Positions 8,959 through 17,616 are shown, counted from the stretch's first letter. The stretch: DNA of 64,000 bases from CAZMYM01 sp964620325 (GCA_964620325.1 CAZUIM010000001.1:110118-174117); one strand, 5' to 3'. Numbers and translations are program-made. Notes: generated by a model not told the origin, from the letters alone.

Positions 8959-9179
8959 CGGTGATCTCCCTTCGACGAGGCCTCCGATGCGACGTCTTGC
9001 CCGGCGGAGGACGTCTCTCTTCGGGCTCTACTTTCCCGCCAATCGCTCGCCTTGTCAACGCGGGAGCGCGTGCGGGTGGACGTGAAAGCATCTCTCGGAT
9101 GACGTATCTTCGCTTCGGCAAAAGAAGCATGCGAGCCGGAAGCGGGATCCGGCGAACGATGTTCACGGAGGTGGACGCG

Positions 9180-10166
9180 ATGGCATTCGGTGACGGCGGG
9201 AGGCTCCGCGAAGCATACCGGGGCGCAGAAGCCGGTGGGTACGCATTCATGGCGAACAACATCGCCGAGACGAATATCCTGGTGGGCCTTCTGGAGGCAT
9301 ATACAGAAGCGGACTCCGATCTGGTCGTGCAGATCAGCCCCGGCGCGGCGAAGTTCGCCGGGGGAGGGGACAAGCGAACCGGTCTCCTCGCGCTGTGCGG
9401 ACTCGTCCGGACGCTCTCATTGAAATACCCGATCTCCGTCTTCATCAATCTGGATCATTTCACGACCGGCGAAGCGGACCTGATTGACGAGGTGATCGCG
9501 AACCGCCTCGTCTCCTCGATCATGATCGATGCGTCGAAGGAGGACTTTGACGAGAACGTCCGCATCAGCCGGACGGTTGTGGAGAAGGCGAAGGGGACCG
9601 GAATCCTGATCGAGGCGGAGCTCGGAAAGATCAAGGGGGTCGAGGATGAGATCGCGTCGGACGACGCCTTTTACACCGATCCAGAAGAAGCGGTCGAGTT
9701 CACTCAAGAAACGGGCGCCGATCTCCTCGCAATCTCGATCGGGACGCAGCACGGCGTATCGAAGGGGCGAGAGATCGAGCTTCGGATCGATCTCGCCGCC
9801 CGCATCCGCGAGAGGCTGACTGACGCAGGGCTCGAGACCCCGCTCGTCCTTCACGGATCCTCCGGCGTTCTCCCCGAACAGGTCAAGGAAGTCATCGCAT
9901 GCGGGATCCGGAAGCTGAACAAGGACACGCACTATCAGTACATCTACGGGCGAACGGCTTGTGAGTTCTTCCTTGAGCATGCCGAGGAGATCGTGCCTCC
10001 CGAGGGCGTGGAGGATGACATCGTCAACCTCTTCCCGGGAGGGGCCTGGAGTCCGAACAAGAAGGTATTCGATCCGCGCGTCGTAGGGCGAAAGATTCAG
10101 GAGAAGACCAAGCGGATTGCGCTGACGTTGCTCGAACAGGCGGGAAGCGGCGGTCATGCGCTGTAG
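9180..10166 (+). CDS. fba: Class II ketose-bisphosphate (fructose-bisphosphate) aldolase
   Basis: A zinc-dependent aldolase that interconverts fructose-1,6-bisphosphate with dihydroxyacetone phosphate and glyceraldehyde-3-phosphate. The 328-residue form begins at MAFGDGG, chosen because GGAGGT lies six bases before this ATG. Class II features are visible: INLDHFT (catalytic Asp and first zinc His), EAELGKIKG (metal Glu), IGTQHGVSKG (second His) and VLHGSSG (third His). Pfk lies 16 bases downstream, so the two are probably cotranscribed. A tagatose or related bisphosphate specificity cannot be excluded from sequence alone. Confidence 0.92.
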   Translation: MAFGDGGRLREAYRGAEAGGYAFMANNIAETNILVGLLEAYTEADSDLVVQISPGAAKFAGGGDKRTGLLALCGLVRTLSLKYPISVFINLDHFTTGEADLIDEVIANRLVSSIMIDASKEDFDENVRISRTVVEKAKGTGILIEAELGKIKGVEDEIASDDAFYTDPEEAVEFTQETGADLLAISIGTQHGVSKGREIELRIDLAARIRERLTDAGLETPLVLHGSSGVLPEQVKEVIACGIRKLNKDTHYQYIYGRTACEFFLEHAEEIVPPEGVEDDIVNLFPGGAWSPNKKVFDPRVVGRKIQEKTKRIALTLLEQAGSGGHAL

Positions 10167-10182
10167 GAACAGGAGGATGTAG

Positions 10183-11211
10183 ATGGCGAGAGCTGGCGTA
10201 CTCACAGGGGGCGGCGACTCCCCGGGGATCAATGCCGCCATTCGCTCGATCGTCCGGTTTGGCAACAAACACGGCGTCGACGTTGTGGGATTCGAAGAGG
10301 GATGGAAAGGGCCGATCGACAACCTCATGCGTCCAGTGACGCCGGCCGACGTTTCCGGAATCTTGCACATCGGCGGGACGATTCTGAGTAGCTCGAGGAC
10401 AAACCCATTCCGGATCGAGAACGGCCCGGAGAAGGTCGTCGAGACTCTGGCGGTGAACGCTGTCGATTTCCTCGTCGCTATCGGCGGCGATGACACCCTC
10501 GGCGTTGCCCATCGGCTGAGCGAGTACGGCGTGAGGGCGATCGGGATTCCCCAAACGATCGACAATGATATCGGGATGACCGACTACACGGTCGGGTTCT
10601 CATCAGCGCTCGGCGCAATCACCGAAGCGCTCGATCGGCTTCACACGACGGCGGCTTCGCACCATCGTGTGCTCATTCTCGAGGTGATGGGACGCGACGC
10701 AGGGTGGCTCAGCCTGATGGGCGGCGTCGCCGGCGGGGCGGACGTGATCTTGATCCCGGAGCGGAAGTTCGATGTCGATTCGATCTTCCGGAAGATCAAA
10801 CGAAGAGAGCACATGAAGAAGCACTTCAGCATTGTGATCGTCGCCGAGGGGGCCGAGCCGGAGGGGCTCGAGGGACAGGTCGTCGCGGAGGCGGAAGTCG
10901 ACGGGTTCGGACACGCGCGTCTCGGGGGAGTCGGTCAGTACGTGGCAAACCAGCTCTCCGAGCGGATGCAGATGCCGGTCCGTGTGACGAACCTCGCCTA
11001 CCTCCAGCGGGGGGGGAGCCCCTCGCCGTTCGACCGGATTCTCGCGACCCGATTCGGCGCCGCGTCGATCGAGTTTGCGTTGAGCGGGCAATTCGACGTG
11101 ATGACGGCAATCCACGGCACACAGATTGTCCCGGTGCCGCTCGGTGACGCTCTCGCCAAGCCGAGGCCCGTCGACGAACAGCTTCTCTACCTCATCGACC
11201 TATTCGAATAG
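10183..11211 (+). CDS. pfkA: 6-phosphofructokinase; phosphoryl donor uncertain (ATP or PPi)
   Basis: It phosphorylates fructose-6-phosphate at C1. The 342-residue protein has the PFK-A landmarks: LTGGGDSPGINAAIR, the substrate motif TIDNDIG, MGRDAGWL, and YLQRGGSPSPFDR near the C-terminus. At the donor-discriminating sites it reads GGDDTLG, with Asp where ATP enzymes have Gly (E. coli residue 104), and PQTIDND, with Gln where PPi enzymes usually have Lys and ATP enzymes Gly (residue 124). The donor is therefore ambiguous and leans to PPi or a group III enzyme. It follows fba by 16 bases, with an AGGAGG site. A PPi enzyme would be reversible and could serve gluconeogenesis too. Confidence 0.93.
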   Translation: MARAGVLTGGGDSPGINAAIRSIVRFGNKHGVDVVGFEEGWKGPIDNLMRPVTPADVSGILHIGGTILSSSRTNPFRIENGPEKVVETLAVNAVDFLVAIGGDDTLGVAHRLSEYGVRAIGIPQTIDNDIGMTDYTVGFSSALGAITEALDRLHTTAASHHRVLILEVMGRDAGWLSLMGGVAGGADVILIPERKFDVDSIFRKIKRREHMKKHFSIVIVAEGAEPEGLEGQVVAEAEVDGFGHARLGGVGQYVANQLSERMQMPVRVTNLAYLQRGGSPSPFDRILATRFGAASIEFALSGQFDVMTAIHGTQIVPVPLGDALAKPRPVDEQLLYLIDLFE

Positions 11212-11269
11212 CGAGCGCAACGGCGATTTTCGACGCAGGCGACCGTCGGCCGTCCCGTCCGTTCTCCTT

Positions 11270-13186
11270 CTATGACGGGTCCGATGTGTCGAGCTGTCCT
11301 CGCTCTTGAGAGGATCCGAAGCCCCGATCGGGAAGTGTCCTGGAACGCCGCGATCGTGCTCGAACCCCTCGCTCGCTCCGAGCGCGTCGAAGCGCGATGA
11401 CGCCGCGCTGACGCTCTCCGTCGACGAAGACGCTCAGTCCGCACGAGAACGTGTAGTGAACCATGAAATCATCCCTGTAGGCCACGTGTTGTTCTGCGAG
11501 CAGGTCGTGGTTCAGCCGGTCGCCGGCCTCCTCGCTGAACGGGAGATACAGAACGCCGCTCCCGACCATGTCAGCGTAGAAGTGCGTTCCATACGAAAGC
11601 TCGGGAGCGAACGATTCCGTCGACATCTCGACGATGACCGAGGCGCCGGAGATCTCGCTGTACTGAGCCGGGACGCCGAGTTGGGGATTGCTCGACGCCC
11701 AACGTCCAGGCCCCATCAGGATGTAGGGCTCGTCGAGATCGGACAGCCTCCGGTTGACCCGTCCGATCGAACGCGCGATCTCGTAGCCCTTGTCCCAGCG
11801 ATACGAGTCGGAGGGGACGAGAACGAGATGCCGGAGGGCGTCGATCCGACCGTTCCCGAGGACCTTGTGGCACTCCAGTAGAAGGTCCCGGTCCTCGACG
11901 TCGGGCACGTGAATGCGGCGGTGCTGGGAACGGCTTCCGAGCGGCCGGACTTGAAGGATCTGGAAGAGGGGGGCGGTCGAGTCGGTCTCCTCGACTCCAG
12001 GGAAGTCGATCGCGAACTCGAGGTCGATCGGAAGCTCCAGAGACGCAGTGAAGCCACGAAGGAGGTTCCGGATAAGCGGCGTCAGCGGCATGATCCCGTT
12101 TGTCTCGATCAGGCGCGTGAACGAGGCGATGAGTCGGTCGGACGGATCGATCGGCGCGGCGAGCGAGATCTCTCGCAAGTCCCCGTCGGAATCGACGCGG
12201 GAGCAAATCAGACGGAGGAGCGGATTGTCGAGCTCGTTCAGTTTCCGTTGGGCCAAGTGCCCGGCGTTCATGTCCAGTACGTCCACCGTCTCTTGGGAGA
12301 AGCGGATGATCGTCTTGACGTCGTTCCCCTCGGGCCGGAGGCCGGGGAGACCGGGGGAGAAGACGCGCGCGTACTCGCGGCCGACCGCCCGCGTTCCGGT
12401 GCCGACCACGAGGCGGACGACGCCGTCTTCCGGGTTCAGCCGGCTCGTCCACGGGTAGTAGTTCCTCGAGAAGGCGACGCCTCCGATGAGCGGGTAGAAG
12501 AGGGCGTTCTTGTACGGACTTCCGACCATGTTCTGGATCAGAATCGCCATTCGCTCCTTGCGCCAGTCGAGGCCGTGGCGTTTCCGGTAGGCGCGCGCGT
12601 TCGCGGCGAAGGTCGATGCATAGATCCGCTTGATCGTGTGAACGAGCGTCGCAAGTCGCTCGTCGAGCGACCCACGATTCGGCAGGAAATCGGAGAGGTA
12701 GATCCCGGCGAACGAGTGCTCCGGATCGTCCTCCATCACTGACGACGAGCGAACCGCGAGCGGTCGCATCTCGCGCTCGAGGAGTGGTCTGAGTCGGTCT
12801 GCCCATTCTTCGGGGAACGCTGCAGCGACGATCCGCTCGCCGAGTTCTTCGAGGTTGATACGTCCTTCGCACCCAGCGGTGACGTCACTCTGCAGGTCGT
12901 TTCGCTCCATGAACGCGAGGAACGCGTCGGCCGTCAGCACGGTCGAATCCGGGAAACCTAGCAGGTCCTGAACCTCCGAGAGGCTCGCATCGTCACGGAT
13001 CGCGTTCATCGCGAACAGAAGACCACGCGCCTTCCCCCCGATCTCTCCCGTTCCGATCATCCGCATCTGGTGCGGGAGGCTGGCCGGATCGAACCGGTAG
13101 GTCCCATCGATCGACCTGCCGAACCGGAAGAATCGGGAGGACCGGGAACGCGGCTTCCGTCGTCGATGTGTGAGTCGGCCGGACAT
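11270..13186 (-). CDS. PEP/pyruvate-binding-domain (PPDK_N-like ATP-grasp) protein
   Basis: The 638-residue protein resembles the N-terminal nucleotide-binding half of PEP synthase/PPDK: GEIGGKARGLLFA near residue 50, and LAVRSSSVMEDDPEHSFAGIY with the RSS-x-ED-like nucleotide loop, then PLFQILQVRPL. The phosphohistidine swivel domain (TxGGxxxHxA) and the PEP-binding TIM barrel are not visible, so it is unlikely to be PEP synthase itself. The second half does not match a family I recognise. Its C-terminus is Arg/Ser rich. It starts 3 bases after the nudix stop, at the end of the kor run, so a link to 2-oxoacid or pyruvate metabolism is possible but inferred only from position. Confidence 0.7.
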   Translation of the reverse strand: MSGRLTHRRRKPRSRSSRFFRFGRSIDGTYRFDPASLPHQMRMIGTGEIGGKARGLLFAMNAIRDDASLSEVQDLLGFPDSTVLTADAFLAFMERNDLQSDVTAGCEGRINLEELGERIVAAAFPEEWADRLRPLLEREMRPLAVRSSSVMEDDPEHSFAGIYLSDFLPNRGSLDERLATLVHTIKRIYASTFAANARAYRKRHGLDWRKERMAILIQNMVGSPYKNALFYPLIGGVAFSRNYYPWTSRLNPEDGVVRLVVGTGTRAVGREYARVFSPGLPGLRPEGNDVKTIIRFSQETVDVLDMNAGHLAQRKLNELDNPLLRLICSRVDSDGDLREISLAAPIDPSDRLIASFTRLIETNGIMPLTPLIRNLLRGFTASLELPIDLEFAIDFPGVEETDSTAPLFQILQVRPLGSRSQHRRIHVPDVEDRDLLLECHKVLGNGRIDALRHLVLVPSDSYRWDKGYEIARSIGRVNRRLSDLDEPYILMGPGRWASSNPQLGVPAQYSEISGASVIVEMSTESFAPELSYGTHFYADMVGSGVLYLPFSEEAGDRLNHDLLAEQHVAYRDDFMVHYTFSCGLSVFVDGERQRGVIALRRARSERGVRARSRRSRTLPDRGFGSSQERGQLDTSDPS

Positions 13187-13189
13187 CGG

Positions 13190-13741
13190 TCACTCCGTGT
13201 GCTCGATCGGGTGGCTCCCGAGCCATCCGATCGCGAGAATGGTCTTCGCGTCCAGGATGAGGCCGCCCTCGATCATCTCGAGGAGACGGTCGACCGCGAA
13301 CGGCTCGCATTGGACGATCTCGTCGGGATCCGGTATGCCGACCGACCGGAGCCGATCGGCGACGAAGAGCGTGATTCGCTCGTCGGAGAAGCCCGGTGTC
13401 GTGAAGAACGTCATCCGCTCACGCCAGTCGTCGGCATCGTAGCCGGTCTCTTCGCGCAGTTCGCGGCGAGCGCATGCGAGTGGCGCCTCCCCCGGCTCGA
13501 GCTTCCCGGCCGGGATTTCCCACAGCATGCAGCCGACGGCGGGACGCTCCTGTCGCACCAGCAGGATCTCTCCGGTCGCGAGGCGTGGAAGGATCGCGAC
13601 GGCGCCCGGGTGGGTAACGATCTCGTATTGCTTGGTCCGGCCGTCGGGGTCCACGAACGTGTCGAGGTGGACGCGGAGGATCCGACCGTCATAGACGGTC
13701 CGGCAGGCCGACCGCTCAGACGGCGTCGTGTCCGCGTTCAA
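13190..13741 (-). CDS. NUDIX hydrolase, ADP-ribose pyrophosphatase-like
   Basis: The 183-residue protein contains a complete Nudix box (GKLEPGEAPLACARRELREE then TGY, about residues 78-101), with the metal-binding REx2EE core. An upstream LWEIPAG is typical of NudF/ADP-ribose pyrophosphatases, which split ADP-ribose to AMP and ribose-5-phosphate. The apparent start is TTG at 13741, which overlaps the end of the oxidoreductase gamma gene by 26 bases; a later start is possible because no ribosome site decides it. It is embedded between the kor genes and the ATP-grasp protein and is probably translated from the same mRNA. Confidence 0.88.
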   Translation of the reverse strand: MNADTTPSERSACRTVYDGRILRVHLDTFVDPDGRTKQYEIVTHPGAVAILPRLATGEILLVRQERPAVGCMLWEIPAGKLEPGEAPLACARRELREETGYDADDWRERMTFFTTPGFSDERITLFVADRLRSVGIPDPDEIVQCEPFAVDRLLEMIEGGLILDAKTILAIGWLGSHPIEHTE

Positions 13742-14255
13742 GCGCCTGCTCGTTGAGCGGGACGAACTTCGCCTTCCCGCTCGCCTCGAGCATCCTGGTC
13801 ATCGTTGCTTTGATCGTGTCGAGCGGCACGAAGCCGGTCACCTTGACGTACGCGCCGAGGGCGACCATGTTGAGCGCCCGCGCGTTACCGACGTCGATGG
13901 CGATCTCATTCAGTGGGACGTAGACCGCGTCGACGTTCGTACGCTCGACCTTCTGGTGCACGAGGGACTCGTTGACGATGATCGACCCACCGGACGAGAC
14001 GATCGACTCGAATTTCTCCAGCGAGGGCCGATTCATCGCGATCAGAGCCGATGGCTCATCGACGATCGGTGAACCGACCGGTTCGTCCGAGAGAACGACG
14101 GTGCAGTTCGCTGTTCCTCCGCGCATCTCCGGTCCATACGATGGGAGCCAGGTCACCTCGAGGCCGTGATCCATCCCCGCTTGAGCGAGGATCTTGCCGG
14201 CGAGGATGACGCCCTGGCCGCCGAATCCTGCGATGATGACCGATCGTTCCATCAT
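13716..14255 (-). CDS. korC: 2-oxoacid:ferredoxin oxidoreductase, gamma subunit
   Basis: The gamma subunit of a four-part 2-oxoacid:ferredoxin oxidoreductase; it completes the core that decarboxylates a 2-oxoacid to acyl-CoA. The 179-residue protein opens with the Rossmann-like IIAGFGGQGVILAGK and then shows LPSYGPEMRGGTANC, the hallmark of KorC/VorC gamma subunits. The ATG at 14255 is preceded by AAGGGGGC and overlaps the beta stop (ATGA); a second Met follows immediately. As the third core subunit in an operon ordered delta, alpha, beta, gamma, its identity is well supported. The specific substrate (2-oxoglutarate, branched 2-oxoacids or pyruvate) is not fixed by sequence. Confidence 0.93.
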   Translation of the reverse strand: MMERSVIIAGFGGQGVILAGKILAQAGMDHGLEVTWLPSYGPEMRGGTANCTVVLSDEPVGSPIVDEPSALIAMNRPSLEKFESIVSSGGSIIVNESLVHQKVERTNVDAVYVPLNEIAIDVGNARALNMVALGAYVKVTGFVPLDTIKATMTRMLEASGKAKFVPLNEQALERGHDAV

Positions 14256-15013
14256 GCCCCCTTGTCGACGAGATCGCCGAGCGGAAAGACCTCGGTGACG
14301 GTCTCTCGTACGTGGTCGTTCGCCTGGACCGGCGTCATCCGCCAATTCGTCGGGCAGGTCGCCAGAACCTCTACGAGCGAGTATCCCTTGCCCGAGATCT
14401 GGTTCTCGAACGCCTTCTTGATCGCCTTCGTTGCATCGTGAATGCGGCGCGTGTCGTAAAGGGCCTGTCGGGTGACGTAGATGGGGGCTTCGAGCTGCGC
14501 GATCATTTCCGAGAACCGGATCGGATAGCCGAAGAGCTCCGCGCTCCGCCCCTCGGGCGTCGTCGTCGTTCGCTGATTGATCAGAGACGTCGGCGCCATC
14601 TCGCCGCCGGTCATCCCGTAGATCTGGTTGTTTACGAAGATGACGGTGATCTTCTCGCCGCGATTGGCGGCGTGGATCGACTCGGCTGTCCCGATGCTGG
14701 CGAAATCGCCATCGCCCTGGTACGAGAAGACGATCAGGTTCGGATCGGCTCGCTTGATGCCGGTGGCGACGGCGCTCGCACGCCCGTGGGCGGCCTGGAG
14801 CGCATCGCACTTGTACCAGAGGTACGCGAAGACGGAGCATCCGACCGGGGCGATCCCGACCGTGCGTTCGGCGATCCCCAGCTCATCGATCGCTTGGCCG
14901 ATGATGCGGGTGAGGATCCCGTGATGACAGCCGGGGCAATACGTGAAATGCGCGTCGGTCAGGCTTTTCGGACGTTCGAACACCTTCGTCATGTTCGAGG
15001 TGTCAACCGGCAT
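14252..15013 (-). CDS. korB: 2-oxoacid:ferredoxin oxidoreductase, beta subunit (TPP-binding)
   Basis: The beta subunit binds thiamine diphosphate. The 253-residue protein has the family start CPGCHHGILTR, the TPP/Mg motif SYQGDGDFASIG with VIFVNNQIYGMTGG downstream, and a later SLVEVLATCPTNW. This pattern is closer to KorB/VorB (2-oxoglutarate or 2-ketoisovalerate ferredoxin oxidoreductase) than to pyruvate enzymes, but substrate assignment by eye is tentative. The ATG at 15013 has GAGGTGAAGAAAC upstream and overlaps the alpha stop by 11 bases. Complete length, no lesions. Confidence 0.95.
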   Translation of the reverse strand: MPVDTSNMTKVFERPKSLTDAHFTYCPGCHHGILTRIIGQAIDELGIAERTVGIAPVGCSVFAYLWYKCDALQAAHGRASAVATGIKRADPNLIVFSYQGDGDFASIGTAESIHAANRGEKITVIFVNNQIYGMTGGEMAPTSLINQRTTTTPEGRSAELFGYPIRFSEMIAQLEAPIYVTRQALYDTRRIHDATKAIKKAFENQISGKGYSLVEVLATCPTNWRMTPVQANDHVRETVTEVFPLGDLVDKGA

Positions 15014-16058
15014 GTTTCTTCACCTCACTCAGGATTCCACGCGGTGTCGGCACGACGCCGCCGAGTTCCCCGTAGAACGGTGTCTCGGCTCGCTCGGCGA
15101 CCGCGAGGCGCACGTCTTCCCACATCTGTCCGGCGCTCATCTCGACGGTCAGAACCGTCTGAACACGATCGGCGAGAACGCACAGCGGATCGTAGGGGAA
15201 AGGCCAGAGGGTGATCGGTCGGAACAGGCCGAGCTTGATTCCCTCTTCGCGTGCCTGGCGGACGACCGTCTTGGCGATCCGTGCGACCGTTCCGTAGGCG
15301 GCGATCACGATCTCCGCGTCGTCGGTCATCGTCTCTTCGTGCCGCACCTCGTTTTCGGTGATCCGCGCGTACTTCTCCTGGAGGACGAGGTTCATCTCCT
15401 TCAGCCGCTCCGGGTCGAGGTCGAATGACAGGATGATGTTCGGGGCGCGCCCCTTCGCACCCGTCGTCGCCCACGGCTTCTCGGGGAGGCTGTTCATATC
15501 GACCGGCTCGGGAAGCTCGACCGGCTCCATCATCTGACCGAGCATTCCGTCAGCGAGGATCATCACGGGGGTCCGGTACGCGTCGGCCAGATCGAAGGCG
15601 AGCATCGTCAGCTCACCGGCCTCAGGAACGGTCGACGGGGCGAGGACGATCATATGGTAGTCACCGTGTCCGCCACCCTTCGTCGACTGGAAGTAGTCGC
15701 ACTGCGACGGGGCGATGTTCCCGAGGCCTGGTCCCCCGCGGACGATATTGACGATGACCGCCGGAAGGTTCGATCCGGCGAGATAGGAGATCCCCTCCTG
15801 CTTCAGGCTGATCCCCGGCGAGGACGATGATGTCATCGTGCGGACGCCGGCGGCGGCTGCACCGTAGATCATGCTGATCGCGGCCACCTCGCTCTCGGCC
15901 TGAACGAACGTTCGCCCGAGCCGAGGCATATGGCGCGCCATGTGCTCCAGGAGTTCGGCCTGCGGCGTGATCGGATATGCGAAGTAACATGCACACCCCG
16001 CTCGGATCGCCGCTTCCGCGATGACTTCGTTGCCTCTCAGAAGCTGCCGCTTTCCCAT
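15003..16058 (-). CDS. korA: 2-oxoacid:ferredoxin oxidoreductase, alpha subunit
   Basis: The alpha subunit carries the pyrimidine-binding half of the TPP site and the CoA-binding region. The 351-residue form begins MGKRQLLRGNEVIAE at ATG 16058, eight bases after the delta stop, with AGGAGGGGGA upstream. Typical stretches are CACYFAYPITPQAELLE, FVQAESEVAAISMIYGAA, TSSSSPGISLKQEG and RPITLWPFPYD. Together with korB, korC and the ferredoxin it gives a complete four-subunit enzyme. It can run oxidatively, reducing ferredoxin, or reductively, fixing CO2, depending on the host; the sequence does not decide the direction. Confidence 0.95.
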   Translation of the reverse strand: MGKRQLLRGNEVIAEAAIRAGCACYFAYPITPQAELLEHMARHMPRLGRTFVQAESEVAAISMIYGAAAAGVRTMTSSSSPGISLKQEGISYLAGSNLPAVIVNIVRGGPGLGNIAPSQCDYFQSTKGGGHGDYHMIVLAPSTVPEAGELTMLAFDLADAYRTPVMILADGMLGQMMEPVELPEPVDMNSLPEKPWATTGAKGRAPNIILSFDLDPERLKEMNLVLQEKYARITENEVRHEETMTDDAEIVIAAYGTVARIAKTVVRQAREEGIKLGLFRPITLWPFPYDPLCVLADRVQTVLTVEMSAGQMWEDVRLAVAERAETPFYGELGGVVPTPRGILSEVKKHAG

Positions 16059-16066
16059 TCCCCCTC

Positions 16067-16291
16067 CTAGTTCGGGGCCTTCTCGCGGTAGACCTCGATC
16101 GCGATGTCCGGGCACGTCATTGCGCAGAATGCGCACCCAATACAAGCTTCGGGATGTTCCATGTGGGCGACGTCGTACCCGCTCTTGTTCAGCTCGCCGG
16201 AGTACGCGAGGACGTCCTGCGGACATGCCGCGATGCACAGGCCGCAGCCCTTGCACCGGTCGGCATCGATGACGACGGTTCCTCTCGGCAT
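16067..16291 (-). CDS. korD: 2-oxoacid:ferredoxin oxidoreductase, delta (2x[4Fe-4S] ferredoxin) subunit
   Basis: A 74-residue ferredoxin with two CxxCxxCxxxCP motifs (CKGCGLCIAACP and CIGCAFCAMTCP), each ligating a [4Fe-4S] cluster. As the first gene of the oxidoreductase run it is the delta subunit, which carries electrons from the TPP site to soluble ferredoxin. The ATG at 16291 is preceded by GGAGGGACT. The 25-residue insert between the two motifs (SGELNKSGYDVAHMEH) is usual for KorD-type subunits. Confidence 0.93.
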   Translation of the reverse strand: MPRGTVVIDADRCKGCGLCIAACPQDVLAYSGELNKSGYDVAHMEHPEACIGCAFCAMTCPDIAIEVYREKAPN

Positions 16292-16311
16292 AGTCCCTCC
16301 GTTTGGGACAG

Positions 16312-16728
16312 CTAGGTCTGACTGCTCAGCCGCTTCGCACGACGCTTTCGCAGACGCGCGACGGCGTCATTCGTGCGCGCCATCCATCCTTCAATCCGTT
16401 CTTTGCCGAGCGCGTCGTCGTGCTCCGGCTGCTTCTGGATGTTGCGCGGACCGTGGTTGGCGAGTGCGTTATGCAATCGGTCGAACTCCTGATCGAACGA
16501 GTGCAACGGCGGATCATCCGCGGGAGGGACGACGGCCAGGATTACGTCACCGCTCTCGTCGCGGCATTCGATCCGGAAGGTTCTCCGTGCACCGATCGAC
16601 AAGTTAAACTCGGACGATCGTGGGAGAAGTCCGAGCATCCCGCCGTCGAGGCGGACTCTCGCCCCCGCCTCTTCCAGCGCAACGACTTCCCCTTCCCTCG
16701 GCGACGTGACGTCGGCTGTCATCGCCAT
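16312..16728 (-). CDS. Small S1-domain RNA-binding protein
   Basis: The first 60 residues of this 138-residue protein form an S1/OB-like unit (EGEVVALEEAGARVRLDGG, GLLPRSSEFNL, IGARRTFRIECRD). The C-terminal half is charged and helical (DQEFDRLHNALANH ... RLRKRRAKR) and could be a basic RNA-contacting tail. This resembles the single-S1 proteins often seen near translation genes (YabR/CvfD type). The ATG at 16728 follows GGAGA. It lies between rpmB and the kor genes on one strand with gaps of about 20 bases. Specific RNA targets are unknown. Confidence 0.75.
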   Translation of the reverse strand: MAMTADVTSPREGEVVALEEAGARVRLDGGMLGLLPRSSEFNLSIGARRTFRIECRDESGDVILAVVPPADDPPLHSFDQEFDRLHNALANHGPRNIQKQPEHDDALGKERIEGWMARTNDAVARLRKRRAKRLSSQT

Positions 16729-16749
16729 TCTCCGTCCTTGCCAGTACGC

Positions 16750-16941
16750 TTACGTGGCCTTGTCGACGCGTCCGGACTTGATGCACCTGGTGCAGACGCG
16801 AATGCGCTTCGTCTTTCCGTCGATCACCGCTCGGACCCGTTGGAGGTTCGGCGCACGGACGCGACGGGTGTGACGTGCCGAGTGGCTAACCGTGTTCCCG
16901 GACGCCGGGCTCTTTCCACAGATTTCACAGACTCTAGACAT
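16750..16941 (-). CDS. rpmB: 50S ribosomal protein L28
   Basis: A 63-residue, basic ribosomal protein. The sequence has the family opening (SRVCEICGKSPASGNTVSHS) and the C-terminal RVCTRCIKSGRV; the two CxxC pairs make this the zinc-binding form of L28. It begins at ATG 16941 after GAGGAGAG. A short GC-rich hairpin (16960-16973) lies between tsaB and rpmB and might attenuate or process the message. Complete and of normal length. Confidence 0.96.
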   Translation of the reverse strand: MSRVCEICGKSPASGNTVSHSARHTRRVRAPNLQRVRAVIDGKTKRIRVCTRCIKSGRVDKAT

Positions 16942-16974
16942 TGTCGCTCTCCTCGTGATCCCGCGCTCGCGGGG

Positions 16975-17616
16975 CTATGCGAGAACGGGTTCTACGTAGA
17001 TTGGTTCCAATTCGTACAACCGATCCCCCGTCTCCGATGCCCCGATTCGGGCGACGGCGAGCGGGGACGGACGCAACACATACTCGGGGCCGATCCGGAC
17101 GAGGGCGTGATCCGCCACGCGTCCGTACAACGTCGCGGCGCCACTACCCACCAGCGTCAACTCCCGTTCCTCCCGTCTCAATCGATCGATCAATTCGTTC
17201 TCGTGCATCAGGCAGATCGGCCCCTTCGGTCGATTCCCCGCGAACCAACGAACGTGGAACAGGTCACGCCGACTTCGAAGGACGACGCAGACCCTTCGCT
17301 CCTCCGGGACTCTGGACCGGTAGGCGACGGTTCCGTCGACGCCGACCAACCGCGCTCCCCCTGCCTGACAGAAACCTCCTGCCGTCGCCAACCCGATTCT
17401 CAACCCAGTGAACGACCCCGGTCCGAGGTTCGCGCTGACGCACGCGATCTCTTCGACATCTCGAGATGACTCCTCGAGGAGTTCCTTCGCAAGCGGGATC
17501 AGCCTCTCGGCGTGTTGAAGGGGCGTATCCATCAGCCGCTCTTCGGCGAGGACTCCCTCTTCGAAGAGGGAGACGCCACCGATCGGTTCGGCCGTGTCGA
17601 TTCCGAGCGTCAACAT
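16975..17616 (-). CDS. tsaB: tRNA threonylcarbamoyladenosine biosynthesis protein TsaB
   Basis: TsaB is the non-catalytic partner of TsaD in forming t6A37 on ANN-decoding tRNAs. The 213-residue protein has the ASKHA-fold start LGIDTAEPIGGVSLF, then QHAERLIPLAKELLEE and the signature NLGPGSFTGLRIGLATAGGF. It is shorter and lacks the metal-binding histidines of TsaD, as expected for TsaB. It is separated by about 35 bases from ribF upstream and rpmB downstream. mtaB, whose product thiomethylates t6A37, is also in the window (32.8 kb). Confidence 0.93.
   Translation of the reverse strand: MLTLGIDTAEPIGGVSLFEEGVLAEERLMDTPLQHAERLIPLAKELLEESSRDVEEIACVSANLGPGSFTGLRIGLATAGGFCQAGGARLVGVDGTVAYRSRVPEERRVCVVLRSRRDLFHVRWFAGNRPKGPICLMHENELIDRLRREERELTLVGSGAATLYGRVADHALVRIGPEYVLRPSPLAVARIGASETGDRLYELEPIYVEPVLA

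Noticed and set aside
8535..9179. A long N-terminal extension of the aldolase frame
   Set aside because: It overlaps transketolase antisense, has Arg-rich non-protein composition, and a strong GGAGGT site marks ATG 9180 as the real start.
14978..15013. The Met at 14992 as the korB start
   Set aside because: GAGGTG lies ahead of ATG 15013 and the sequence from there fits KorB; the internal Met has no ribosome site.
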